From the NCBI GenBank assembly GCA_045863035.1, contig BTUV01000006.1, positions 1-64,000 of the forward strand: a stretch of DNA of 64,000 nt, in the 5' to 3' direction. Of the stretch, positions 1 to 7,790 are shown in pieces. The stretch is from H2-BAC3 sp045863035 (GTDB taxonomy: Bacteria; Bacteroidota; Ignavibacteria; Ignavibacteriales; Ignavibacteriaceae). The notes beneath the pieces are model-generated. The model ran no database searches and had not been told where the DNA came from. It was given only the letters and a program-made list of their open reading frames with translations. The position numbers and the translations under genes were made by a program. How positions within the stretch are numbered: the stretch's first letter is position 1; the number at the start of each line of letters is the position of its first letter.

Positions 1-140
1 ATAATTATCTGTTTTCACCTGAGATAACCGGCACTATAGATGACCTTGCAAGCGGAGTCTATTTTTATATGCTTGAAACCAAGGGCAGTGAAACCGGAAA
101 AATTAACCGTGAGACGGGTAAGATGCTTCTTATAAAATGA
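1..140 (+). CDS. C-terminal end of a T9SS-sorted secreted protein (partial)
   Basis: The frame is open from the left edge to a TGA at 138-140 and encodes 45 residues. They include GVYFYMLE and end in GKMLLIK, which matches the end of type A T9SS sorting domains (pattern G-[MV]-Y-x-Y-x-[LI] followed by K-[KM]-[ML]-x-[LI]-x-K). Such domains carry cargo through the type IX secretion system to the cell surface or medium. The cargo part lies outside the window, so its function is unknown. A terminator follows about 80 bases downstream. Confidence 0.75.
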   Translation, partial: NYLFSPEITGTIDDLASGVYFYMLETKGSETGKINRETGKMLLIK

Positions 141-218
141 ACCTTTAGGAATTATGGAGTATGATGTATGAATTATGAACTTGGCGGGTCATAATTCGGC
201 TATAATTACAGAATATTT

Positions 219-248
219 TAAACCCCGGTTATTCCCGGGGTTTTTATT
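219..248 (+). terminator. Rho-independent terminator
   Basis: A perfect 9-bp stem, 220-228 (AAACCCCGG) with 235-243 (CCGGGGTTT), encloses a 6-base loop and runs into a T-rich tail. It lies downstream of the partial secreted-protein gene. The minus-strand side has a weaker T tail, so some two-way action is possible for sthA transcripts. Confidence 0.85.
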
Positions 249-360
249 GTTTAAGAAGTGTTAAGAGTGTTTCCAATTTACGAATGTTCTGGAGTTGGGG
301 GAACTAACTAATCTGGATTTCTACCAATTTGCGACTGCTACGGGGTTGACAAAAATTCAC

Positions 361-395
361 ACTTCATACTTCATACTTCATACTTCATTCTTCAT
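361..395. repeat. Tandem heptamer repeat (ACTTCAT, about 5 copies)
   Basis: Four exact copies of ACTTCAT run from 361 to 388 and are followed by one variant, TCTTCAT (389-395). The array overlaps the last bases of the minus-strand gene ending at 392. A related but degenerate sequence in inverted orientation (TATGATGTATGAATTATGAA) lies near 151-180. Heptamer arrays of this kind are usually intergenic and prone to slippage. Confidence 0.8.
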
Positions 396-1801
396 TTCTT
401 TATTTTATGTCCGCTCCGGTTGCCCAGCCCGTCATAGCATGCGTATTTATATAAATCGTGCAGTGTGGGGTAGTTAAACACTGCTGCCAGTATCTGCGGG
501 ATGGTAGTATGATTGTGTACCAGCATCATTCCATAATGAATAATTTCGCTTGCTATCGGGCCAATGATGTGAACACCCAGAATCTCAAGTGTGTCGCGTC
601 TGAAAATCAGTTTAAGGAAACCATCCTGCACTCCCATAATTTTACCTCTGGGCATATCGCGGTAACGGGCTTTTCCGGTCACATAATCAATACCTTTTTC
701 CCTGGCCTGTTCCTCTGTAAGCCCTACCATCGAAACCTCAGGAATGGTGTAGATGCCATAAGGAAAAACCGGAACAATTTCTTTCAGGTCATCTATACCA
801 AAGATGTGTGAAACCGCAACGCGTCCCTGGTCCATACTGGTGCTTGCAAGCGCGGGGAATCCGATGACATCACCAACGGCAAATATATGAGGAACCGATG
901 ACCGGTAATCTTTATCAACGGAAACCACCTCACGCTTTCCGAGCTGCACTCCGGCTTTTTCACAATTCAGCAGTTTTGTGTTTGCTGAGCGGCCGGCAGC
1001 ATAGAGGAACATATCAACTTCAAGTGTTTCACCTGTTTTAAGTGTGATAACTATTGGTTCTTTGTCATCTTCCGGAACGGTCATTTTCTCAAATGAAGTA
1101 TTAAAAAGAATTTCAATGCCATCCCGTTTCATCTGCTCAACCAGTTCAGATGAAAGTTCATTGTCTAAGAATCCCAGTATCCTGTCATTATTATTAACAA
1201 GAAATACTTTTGCACCCATTGCCCCGAAGATGGTGGCATACTCACATCCGATTACTCCGGCGCCTACAACACAGATAGAGGATGGAAAATAAGGGAGTTC
1301 AAGTATGGTATCACTGTCATGCACCCGCTGTTTATCAAAGGGGATATCCGGCGGCTGATAAGGATATGATCCTGTCGCAATAAGGATATTTTCTCCGTAG
1401 ATGAGTTCTTCGCCTTTTGAACCGGTTATTTTTATTACATGATCCGTTTCGAAAGAGCCCCCCCCGTGGTATATATCCACATCGTGCAGAATGATGTTAT
1501 TTCTCACCTCCTCATTTTGTGAGTCAATAATGAAGTTTTTTCGCCACATGAAATCTTTGATGCTGGCTTTATTTTTCAATTCCCGTTCAACACCATATAA
1601 CCCCTTATCGTATTTGCCGGAGAAATAAAGAGCTGATTCCTTAAGGGTTTTTGAAGGCAAGGTTCCTGTATGGACACCGGCGCCGCCATATCTTGGCTCC
1701 TTCTCAATAATTGCCACTTTCTTTTTAAAATAAGCCGCTTTTACGGCTGCTTTTTCGCCGGCCGGACCGGAACCCATTACTATCAGATCATACTTCTTCA
1801 T
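392..1801 (-). CDS. sthA: SthA-like pyridine nucleotide-disulfide oxidoreductase family flavoprotein
   Basis: The product has 469 residues, the usual length of soluble NAD(P) transhydrogenase, which exchanges hydride between NADPH and NAD through FAD. The N-terminal FAD fold has GSGPAG (residues 10-15). A second Rossmann motif, VGAGVIGCEYA, binds the pyridine nucleotide, and the GDVIG motif contacts FAD. The C-terminal dimerisation domain has NYPTLHD. SthA enzymes keep only one of the two redox cysteines of the lipoamide dehydrogenase family. Here both are missing: the motif reads GGAGVHTGTLPSK, with Gly42 and Thr47. It is the last gene of a minus-strand run with the transsulfuration genes (29-bp gap), so supply of reducing power for sulfur metabolism is a plausible role. 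Family placement is firm; the transhydrogenase activity is inferred. Confidence 0.85.
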   Translation of the reverse strand: MKKYDLIVMGSGPAGEKAAVKAAYFKKKVAIIEKEPRYGGAGVHTGTLPSKTLKESALYFSGKYDKGLYGVERELKNKASIKDFMWRKNFIIDSQNEEVRNNIILHDVDIYHGGGSFETDHVIKITGSKGEELIYGENILIATGSYPYQPPDIPFDKQRVHDSDTILELPYFPSSICVVGAGVIGCEYATIFGAMGAKVFLVNNNDRILGFLDNELSSELVEQMKRDGIEILFNTSFEKMTVPEDDKEPIVITLKTGETLEVDMFLYAAGRSANTKLLNCEKAGVQLGKREVVSVDKDYRSSVPHIFAVGDVIGFPALASTSMDQGRVAVSHIFGIDDLKEIVPVFPYGIYTIPEVSMVGLTEEQAREKGIDYVTGKARYRDMPRGKIMGVQDGFLKLIFRRDTLEILGVHIIGPIASEIIHYGMMLVHNHTTIPQILAAVFNYPTLHDLYKYACYDGLGNRSGHKIKK

Positions 1802-1830
1802 TTATTCTCCGATGCTTATTATTCAGTGGT

Positions 1831-2964
1831 TCAGGCAATTGCCTGACGGATATCATTAATTAAGTCTTCTGCATCTTCAATACCAACAGAAAGACGTACT
1901 AATTTTTCAGTAAGCCCGAATTTTTCACGTTTCTCTTTTGGTACTGAACCATGAGTCATACTGACAGGATGACAGACTAAACTTTCAACTCCGCCCAGAC
2001 TTTCTGCCAGGGTAAAGATTTTTAACTTTTTTAAAAATTGCTGAACATCTGTGAACTCCTTAAAGTTAACTGAAACCATACCGCCAAATCCGCTCATCTG
2101 CTCTTTCGCAAGTTTGTGTTGGGGATGATCAGCCAATCCAGGATATATAACGTTTGCAATTTTGGGGTGTGTTAATAAGAATTCAGCTACTTTTTGTGCA
2201 TTTTCATTGTGCTGTTTCATCCTCACAGCAAGAGTTTTTGTTGATCGCAGAGTCAGCCAGCAGTCAAATGGTGAGGGAACACCTCCGGCTGCATTTTGGA
2301 TATATCTCAGCCGTTCGTGAATTTTTTCATCATTAGTAATATTGATACCGCCTATAAGGTCTGAATGACCGTTTATATATTTTGTAACAGAATGTGTTAC
2401 AATATCGGCGCCAAGAGTAAGGGGATTCTGAAAATAGGGGCTCATAAAGGTATTATCAACCACCAGCAGTAAGCCATGTTCTTTACAGATTGTACTGATT
2501 GCCTTGATATCAGTAAGCGAAAGCATCGGGTTGGTTGGGGTTTCAATATGAACCATTTTAGTATTGGGTCTGATGGCTGCAAGCAAATTTTCAGGTCTTG
2601 TGGTATCAACCCAACTGTAATTCAGTCCGTAGTTGCTCATAACTAATTCAAACAGGCGATAGGTGCCGCCATAAACATTATCAGTAACAATTACATGATC
2701 ACCCGCTTTCACAAGACTCATGAGAGCGTGAATAGCAGCAAGTCCGCTTGCATGTGCAATGCCGAATGTACCTTTTTCGAGCGCGGCAAGATTTTGTTCA
2801 AGCGCTGCACGTGTGAAATTATGAGTGCGGCCATACTCAAAACCTTTATTTTTGCCGAGTTCTTCCTGAGCATAAGTTGAAGTGAGGTAGAGAGGGGTAA
2901 TTACCGCTCCGGTTACCTCATCTGGTTTTTGTCCTGCGTGAATTGCATCAGTCGCGAAACCCAT
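1831..2964 (-). CDS. Cystathionine gamma-lyase / gamma-synthase (PLP enzyme)
   Basis: This is a 377-residue Cys/Met-metabolism PLP enzyme. Family marks are the N-terminal TDAIHAGQKPDE, EYGRTHNFTR (phosphate and substrate contacts from the partner subunit), VDNTFMSPYFQNP, and the PLP lysine K195 in HSVTKYINGHSD. The gene starts 10 bases after the stop of a cystathionine beta-synthase on the same strand, which favours cystathionine gamma-lyase: splitting of cystathionine to cysteine, 2-oxobutyrate and ammonia, completing reverse transsulfuration. Gamma-synthase or homocysteine-forming activity cannot be excluded from sequence, because the subfamilies share all these motifs. No homoserine acyltransferase gene is in the window. 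Confidence 0.88.
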   Translation of the reverse strand: MGFATDAIHAGQKPDEVTGAVITPLYLTSTYAQEELGKNKGFEYGRTHNFTRAALEQNLAALEKGTFGIAHASGLAAIHALMSLVKAGDHVIVTDNVYGGTYRLFELVMSNYGLNYSWVDTTRPENLLAAIRPNTKMVHIETPTNPMLSLTDIKAISTICKEHGLLLVVDNTFMSPYFQNPLTLGADIVTHSVTKYINGHSDLIGGINITNDEKIHERLRYIQNAAGGVPSPFDCWLTLRSTKTLAVRMKQHNENAQKVAEFLLTHPKIANVIYPGLADHPQHKLAKEQMSGFGGMVSVNFKEFTDVQQFLKKLKIFTLAESLGGVESLVCHPVSMTHGSVPKEKREKFGLTEKLVRLSVGIEDAEDLINDIRQAIA

Positions 2965-2974
2965 ATATATCCTT

Positions 2975-4345
2975 TTAAGCTATTGATTCTGAAAATTCTA
3001 AAATATCATAACGTGTTATAATGTCAATAATTCTTCCATATTCAGTGACCAGCACTGCCGGCGACTCAGTCAGATAGTGTTTTAGAGATTGCAGGTCTGA
3101 CTTTTCATCTATGGTCGGGAAGCCGGGGTCCATGATATCCTCGACAAGTGAGTCAAGCAGTTTTGGGTTTTCCAGGAGACTGGACATTACCTTTGCCTCA
3201 CGGAGACTGCCGACTGACTCACCATAATCCATTACCGGAAGTTGGGAGAATCCGGTTGCATCCATCTTCTCAACCGCAGTTTTTACTTTATCTTTGCAGT
3301 GTACAAAAATCATATCCTGCGGCTTAATCATTTTTTTACTGTAATATATATCACGAACGGTGCGTGAGTGATGTTTCAGCATTCTCTTTTGACGGAGCCA
3401 TTCTTCACTGTGCATTTTTGTCAGATATCGCTCCCCGGTATCACAGACGATAAAGACGATAATATCATCTTTACTGCCTGATTTTGCTACTTCAAGAGCG
3501 GCATGAAGGATTGTTCCTGTGCTCCCACCGCAAAAAATGCCTTCCTCCTTTGACATTCTTCTCGCCAGGTCAAACGACTCAATGTCAGGAACGTTAATCA
3601 CCCTGTCAATATACTGGAAATGTACATTTTCCGGAATACAATCCTGCCCGATTCCTTCAACCAGATAAGGTATTCCTTCTGTCATCTTACCGGTCTCTTT
3701 ATAGTTTTTTAGTATGCTGCCCTGAGGGTCTGCGCCTATAATTTGAACATGTGGATTTTTTTCTTTGAGGAATTTTCCTGTGCCGCTTATGGTGCCGCCG
3801 GTTCCCATACCTGCAACAAAGTGGGTGATTTTACCGTCAGTCTGTTCCCAGATTTCCGGTCCGGTGGTGCGGTAGTGGGCCAGCGGGTTACCGGGGTTTG
3901 AATACTGATACATAAAAAGAGCGTTCGGGGTTTCGCTTGCAATCTTTCTTGCGACATTAATATAGTAATCCGGACTATCATGCTTCACAGAATTAGGGCA
4001 TACGATTACTTCAGAACCCAGCGCGCGCAGGTAATTAATTTTCTCAGCACTTACTTTATCTGTGACCACAAAAACCGATTTATAACCCTTTACAGATGCA
4101 GCCAGCGCCAGACCGATTCCGGTATTTCCGCTGGTTGCCTCAACCAGGGTTCCGCCTGGTTTAATTTGTCCGGCTTCTTCAGCCAGAGAAAGCATTTGGA
4201 TGCCGATGCGGTCTTTTACGCTTCCGCCGGGATTTGTGGATTCTAACTTGGCAAAAATCTGCGGTTTAAGACCCTTATTGATCTTATTTAGCCGCACAAG
4301 GGGAGTATTCCCGATCGCCTCGAGGATGTTTTTCTTAAAATTCAT
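2975..4345 (-). CDS. Cystathionine beta-synthase with CBS-domain pair
   Basis: The product has 456 residues. Residues 1 to about 320 are a fold-type II PLP domain with the PLP lysine K44 in PGGSVKDRIG, the substrate loop ATSGNTGIGLA, and the phosphate-binding loop GMGTGGTISG. Residues from about 335 to the end form two CBS modules (QDMIFVHCKDKVKTAVEKM; VEDIMDPGFPTIDEKS) that in other bacteria and eukaryotes act as regulatory domains. The enzyme condenses homocysteine with serine to cystathionine. O-acetylserine or cysteine-synthase-like use is the alternative. It is the first gene of the minus-strand run with the gamma-lyase and the SthA-like protein. There is no N-terminal haem domain, as is normal for bacterial forms. 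Confidence 0.9.
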   Translation of the reverse strand: MNFKKNILEAIGNTPLVRLNKINKGLKPQIFAKLESTNPGGSVKDRIGIQMLSLAEEAGQIKPGGTLVEATSGNTGIGLALAASVKGYKSVFVVTDKVSAEKINYLRALGSEVIVCPNSVKHDSPDYYINVARKIASETPNALFMYQYSNPGNPLAHYRTTGPEIWEQTDGKITHFVAGMGTGGTISGTGKFLKEKNPHVQIIGADPQGSILKNYKETGKMTEGIPYLVEGIGQDCIPENVHFQYIDRVINVPDIESFDLARRMSKEEGIFCGGSTGTILHAALEVAKSGSKDDIIVFIVCDTGERYLTKMHSEEWLRQKRMLKHHSRTVRDIYYSKKMIKPQDMIFVHCKDKVKTAVEKMDATGFSQLPVMDYGESVGSLREAKVMSSLLENPKLLDSLVEDIMDPGFPTIDEKSDLQSLKHYLTESPAVLVTEYGRIIDIITRYDILEFSESIA

Positions 4346-4510
4346 TGAATTAATACCTTTTTACACACGAAATTGCCTAAATAGTTCACAAATTTATAAA
4401 AGCATTACTGAAAAATAGAGGATTTAAGCCCTAAAGTATAGGAATTATTGGGTATTTTCCTCCGCTTTTTTTACGATAATTTAGTTTTAAATCTTAATTT
4501 TTTCTTTAAT

Positions 4511-5139
4511 ATGTCCAAAGCTAAGACAGCTATTCGTCTCTCAGGCATCGAAATAGAGGTGGATAAAATAACAAGCTCGATTCAAAACCTCATCTCAGGT
4601 GATATCTTGGATACGGAGGTGGTTATGGTGTCTTGGACTGAAATAAATAAAGTAACTCAGAACTCTGACTGGCTTTTTGATTGGAAAATCGAATTTAAAA
4701 GGATAACCGCAAATTATATTAATTAACTATTATTAATAACCCGGATGTGATTCAGGGGCTACTTAGTTTAGAATTAAAGTCAGATCATGTCTATCTGCAT
4801 TTAATTGAAAATGCACCATTCAATAGAGGGGCTATGAAAATTTATGAAGGTGTAGCCGGGAATTTGTTTGCTTTTGCATGTAAACTGTCGTTCGAATGTG
4901 GCTTTGAAGGCAATATTTCATTTAATGCAAAAACTAAATTAATTGATCATTATCGTAAAATGCTGGGGGGAAAACATGCTGGTGGCACATTAATGTTAAT
5001 TGATACTGAAGCAGCAACATTTTTATTAAACTCGTATTTTGGAAAGAAATTAAAAAAAAGAAAATTTTATTTGATCTTGAGATTGTCGGGGGCTTTACTG
5101 AGCCAACTGATGAGGATTTTGCACGCATCTCGGAATTAA
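4511..5139 (+). pseudogene. Broken GNAT-like N-acetyltransferase domain gene
   Basis: Two adjacent frames together look like one small protein family known from Bacteroidota. The first part (ATG at 4511, stop at 4726) begins MSKAKTAIRLSG and ends FKRITANY. The second part is in the frame at 4723 onward and reads LTIINNPDVIQGLLSL, then IENAPFNRGA, GVAGNLFAFACKLS and KTKLIDHYRKMLGGKHAGG. The last stretch resembles the acetyl-CoA-binding core of GNAT proteins. In intact relatives, as I remember them, these parts are continuous. Here a one-base loss near 4721-4722 would explain the break: one added base restores a Y-x-K-L-T junction. After residue NSYF the second frame runs on into low-complexity Lys/Leu sequence, so its end is probably not native. 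Confidence 0.6.
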
Positions 5140-5249
5140 TAAGACGGGAAAAGGCCTCAAAAACAGCAAAAGTTTTGAAAAGTAGTCAGAAGGTCAAAAA
5201 GAAGACTACAATAATGCAGGTACGCTCAGGTTCTGTAAAAACTAACTAA
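5040..5249 (+). pseudogene. Small companion ORF fragment without a start codon
   Basis: A third frame continues from about 5040 to a TAA at 5247-5249, overlapping the tail of the broken GNAT frame. It encodes FDLEIVGGFTEPTDEDFARI and then a Lys/Ser-rich, probably helical tail. No ATG, GTG or TTG lies in frame between the upstream TGA stops (5001-5009) and the recognisable part. It is therefore a remnant, uses a rare start, or was once fused or coupled to the GNAT gene. The layout of GNAT gene plus small overlapping helical protein resembles toxin-antitoxin pairs, but I cannot show that. The stop codon overlaps the last bases of fmt on the other strand. Confidence 0.4.
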
Positions 5250-6145
5250 AGGCGCAAACCTCTTATATATTCTTCCGCGCTCATACGGCGTTTCCCTTCC
5301 GGCTGAATTTCAAGAAGCTGCAATGCCTCCTTACCGCATCCGACAGTCCATCCGGTTTTAATAATTTCGGATTCACCTGCCTGCAGATCAGAGCGGTGTA
5401 CTACTCTGCTTGTATATACCTTGAACTGCTTTCCGTTAAATTCAAAATATGCTCCCGGAGCAGGGGAGAGACCTCTGATTAAGTTGTGTAACTCATCCGC
5501 GCTTTTAGTAAAATCCAGTTTGCAAATTTCTTTGGTGATCTTTGGCGCGGGAGTCGCTTGTTCATCATTCTGCGGGAGCAAGGTAAAGCCGGCTGACTCA
5601 ATCATATCAATAGTTTCGCGGATTGCTTCTGTACCTAATGCCATCAGGCGGTCATGCAGTGTACCGAAATTATCTTCAGGTAAAATCTCTGTATCCTTCC
5701 GGATATATACTTTGCCTGTATCAACCTTAGATTCAATTTCAAAAGTAGTTACGCCGGTTTTTGTATATCCGTTAATCAAAGCCCATTGTATTGGCGCGGC
5801 ACCGCGCAGGGCCGGCAGCAGCGAGCCATGCAGATTAAATATGCTTTTAACTTTTAGTGAAAGAATTTCTTTTGGCAGAATTTTAAATGCAACCACAACG
5901 AATATATCCGGCCGGTAAGCGAGCAATTCCTTTATAAAATCAGGGTCTTTAAGTAAATCCGGCTGCAGAACAGGGATGTGGTGTTCAAGTGCAGTCTGCT
6001 TTACTTCAGAGTAAGAGACTTTAAGTCCTCTTCCTTTTTCCTTATCAGGGGAGGTAACTGCTGCAACAACATTATATCCCCTCAGTACTAAATCGTTAAG
6101 CGAATGTGCGGCAAAACGGGGGGTTCCCCAGAAAACAATTCTCAT
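5246..6145 (-). CDS. fmt: Methionyl-tRNA formyltransferase
   Basis: This enzyme formylates the methionine on initiator tRNA using 10-formyltetrahydrofolate. The N-terminal formyltransferase domain starts RIVFWGTPRFA and has NLHGSLLPALRGAAPIQWA, which carries the catalytic Asn and His and the SLLP folate loop. A C-terminal OB-like domain follows (GLSPAPGAYFEFNGK). I start it at the ATG 6143-6145 (MRIVFWGTP), because family members begin two or three residues before the first strand. A TTG six codons upstream (6163) is also in frame; neither start has a clear ribosome-binding site. The product is about 299 residues, slightly short of the 310-315 typical for the family. It lies directly downstream of def, the usual def-fmt pairing. 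Confidence 0.93.
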   Translation of the reverse strand: MRIVFWGTPRFAAHSLNDLVLRGYNVVAAVTSPDKEKGRGLKVSYSEVKQTALEHHIPVLQPDLLKDPDFIKELLAYRPDIFVVVAFKILPKEILSLKVKSIFNLHGSLLPALRGAAPIQWALINGYTKTGVTTFEIESKVDTGKVYIRKDTEILPEDNFGTLHDRLMALGTEAIRETIDMIESAGFTLLPQNDEQATPAPKITKEICKLDFTKSADELHNLIRGLSPAPGAYFEFNGKQFKVYTSRVVHRSDLQAGESEIIKTGWTVGCGKEALQLLEIQPEGKRRMSAEEYIRGLRL

Positions 6146-6173
6146 TCGTTGTGATGGATGCAAATGTATATAC

Positions 6174-6722
6174 TTAATCTGTATCCGTTACCGGGTAGTC
6201 ACAATCAAAATCGCGCTTTTTAATTCGAATCAACTGTTTTTTAAGAATCTTCTTTGATTCTTCATCGACCAGGTCTGTGAAAAACACTCCCTGAAGATGA
6301 TCATATTCGTGTTGCAGCACTCGTGCAAGAAAGCTCTCATCAGTTATTTCACAATCTTCCAGTTTTTCATTCTGATAGAGAAGTTTAATTCCTTTTGGAC
6401 GTAAAACTGCTTCTTTAATACCCGGGATGCTCAGGCATCCTTCATCCAATTTTACCAGTTCCTCACTTTTTTCAACTATTCTCGGGTTGATGCACACGAA
6501 AGGTTTTATATGTTCCAGTCCTTCAACCTCAGAAACATCTATTACAAAGATAGCTTTATTGCTTCCCACTTGATTTGCGGCAAGTCCGACCCCGCTTGCG
6601 TTATCCATTGTACGGAACATATCCTTAATTAACATCCTGGTTTCTGCATCAATTTTCTCAACTCTTTGAGCTTTTTTACGCAGGATTGCATCGCCGTAAA
6701 TCGTAATCGGTAATATTGCCAT
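6174..6722 (-). CDS. def: Peptide deformylase
   Basis: This metalloenzyme removes the N-formyl group from new proteins, reversing the step made by Fmt next door. All three family motifs are present: GVGLAANQVG (44-53), EGCLSIPG (94-101, with metal ligand C96) and QHEYDHLQG (with ligands H138 and H142 and catalytic E139). The length of 182 residues is normal. It precedes fmt on the same strand by about 28 bases. The gene diverges from the TIGR02757 gene, with a promoter region of roughly 66 bases between them. Confidence 0.96.
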   Translation of the reverse strand: MAILPITIYGDAILRKKAQRVEKIDAETRMLIKDMFRTMDNASGVGLAANQVGSNKAIFVIDVSEVEGLEHIKPFVCINPRIVEKSEELVKLDEGCLSIPGIKEAVLRPKGIKLLYQNEKLEDCEITDESFLARVLQHEYDHLQGVFFTDLVDEESKKILKKQLIRIKKRDFDCDYPVTDTD

Positions 6723-6788
6723 TCTTCTCGGAGTAATTGTTTCTACTTTAGTAATTTGTGATTTTCAAATTATAAAAATAACCTAATT

Positions 6789-7625
6789 TTGGCATCATTT
6801 GAAGCGAAATCATCCGGTCAGACCCCCGAACGGAAAGAACTCACCTCAGTTGAACTGAAGGAGAAGCTCGAGTATCATTACCGGCAATATGACCGGAGGA
6901 ATGTTGCCCCTGATCCGCTCCAGTTCCCCCATCGTTTCAAGAATCAAAAAGATATTGAGTTGGTTGCCTTTATCACATCTGTTTATGCCTTTGGGAATGT
7001 AAAGCAAATTTCACAGGCAGTTGAGAAAATGCTTGAACTGCTCGGTCCATCGCCTGTAGATTTTTTAATTTCCAGCACGGAGCAGGTGATAATAGAGCGC
7101 TTTTCAACTGTTGCACACCGGTTTTACAAGGGGCAGGATTCGGTTACTTTGATGCTGATAGTAAGAGAGATATATTCAGAGTATGGAAATCTGTATGAAC
7201 TTCTTAAAACGCAGATACCCGGAGGTCATCAGTCAACCCCATTTCTGGTTATTGGCTGCTTTCACAAATGGTTTATCAGAGAATCTGAAAGAAAGGGGAA
7301 ATTAACACGGGGTTTGAGATTCATGATTCCGGACCCTGAGGCGGGTAGCTCTTGCAAACGGTTTAACTTGTTGCTTAGGTGGATGATCAGGAAGGATGAT
7401 CTTGATTTCGGCATCTGGGATTTCCTTTCTCCGGCGGAGCTGATAATCCCGGTTGATACTCATATAGCACAGATAGCCCGCTTTCTAGGACTTACGAGTC
7501 GGAAAAACGCTGACTGGAAGATGGCTGAGGAAATAACCGATCACCTGAGGGAGTTTGATTCTGTTGATCCTGTGAAATATGACTTCTCCTTGTGCCACAT
7601 TGGAATACGCGGACTTGAGTTCTGA
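6789..7625 (+). CDS. TIGR02757 (DUF2400) family protein
   Basis: The 278-residue product matches the TIGR02757 pattern: YHYRQYDRRNVAPDPLQFPHRF and DIELVAFITSVYAFGNVKQI near the N-terminus, and IIPVDTHIAQIARFLGLTSR followed by DPVKYDFSLCHIGIRG at the end. The D-T-H and LGLT motifs recall helix-hairpin-helix DNA glycosylases, so a DNA-related role is often supposed, but no activity is established to my knowledge. The only plausible start is TTG at 6789; the frame has a stop at 6759-6761 and no upstream ATG. The N-terminal 15 residues look unconserved. The protein has no signal peptide or membrane segment. Confidence 0.85.
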   Translation: MASFEAKSSGQTPERKELTSVELKEKLEYHYRQYDRRNVAPDPLQFPHRFKNQKDIELVAFITSVYAFGNVKQISQAVEKMLELLGPSPVDFLISSTEQVIIERFSTVAHRFYKGQDSVTLMLIVREIYSEYGNLYELLKTQIPGGHQSTPFLVIGCFHKWFIRESERKGKLTRGLRFMIPDPEAGSSCKRFNLLLRWMIRKDDLDFGIWDFLSPAELIIPVDTHIAQIARFLGLTSRKNADWKMAEEITDHLREFDSVDPVKYDFSLCHIGIRGLEF

Positions 7626-7790
7626 AATCTAAAACAGAGGTTCAGAAAACATATTACTCTCCTATTGGTATGTATATCAATAAAATTGCCGTAAAATCTT
7701 AAAAAAACACTCAATTCTGCTTGGATTTCAGCCCATTTATGCAAATATTTTCGGTTCGTAATTATCCAACTAATACAAAGGAGCTCCCTG

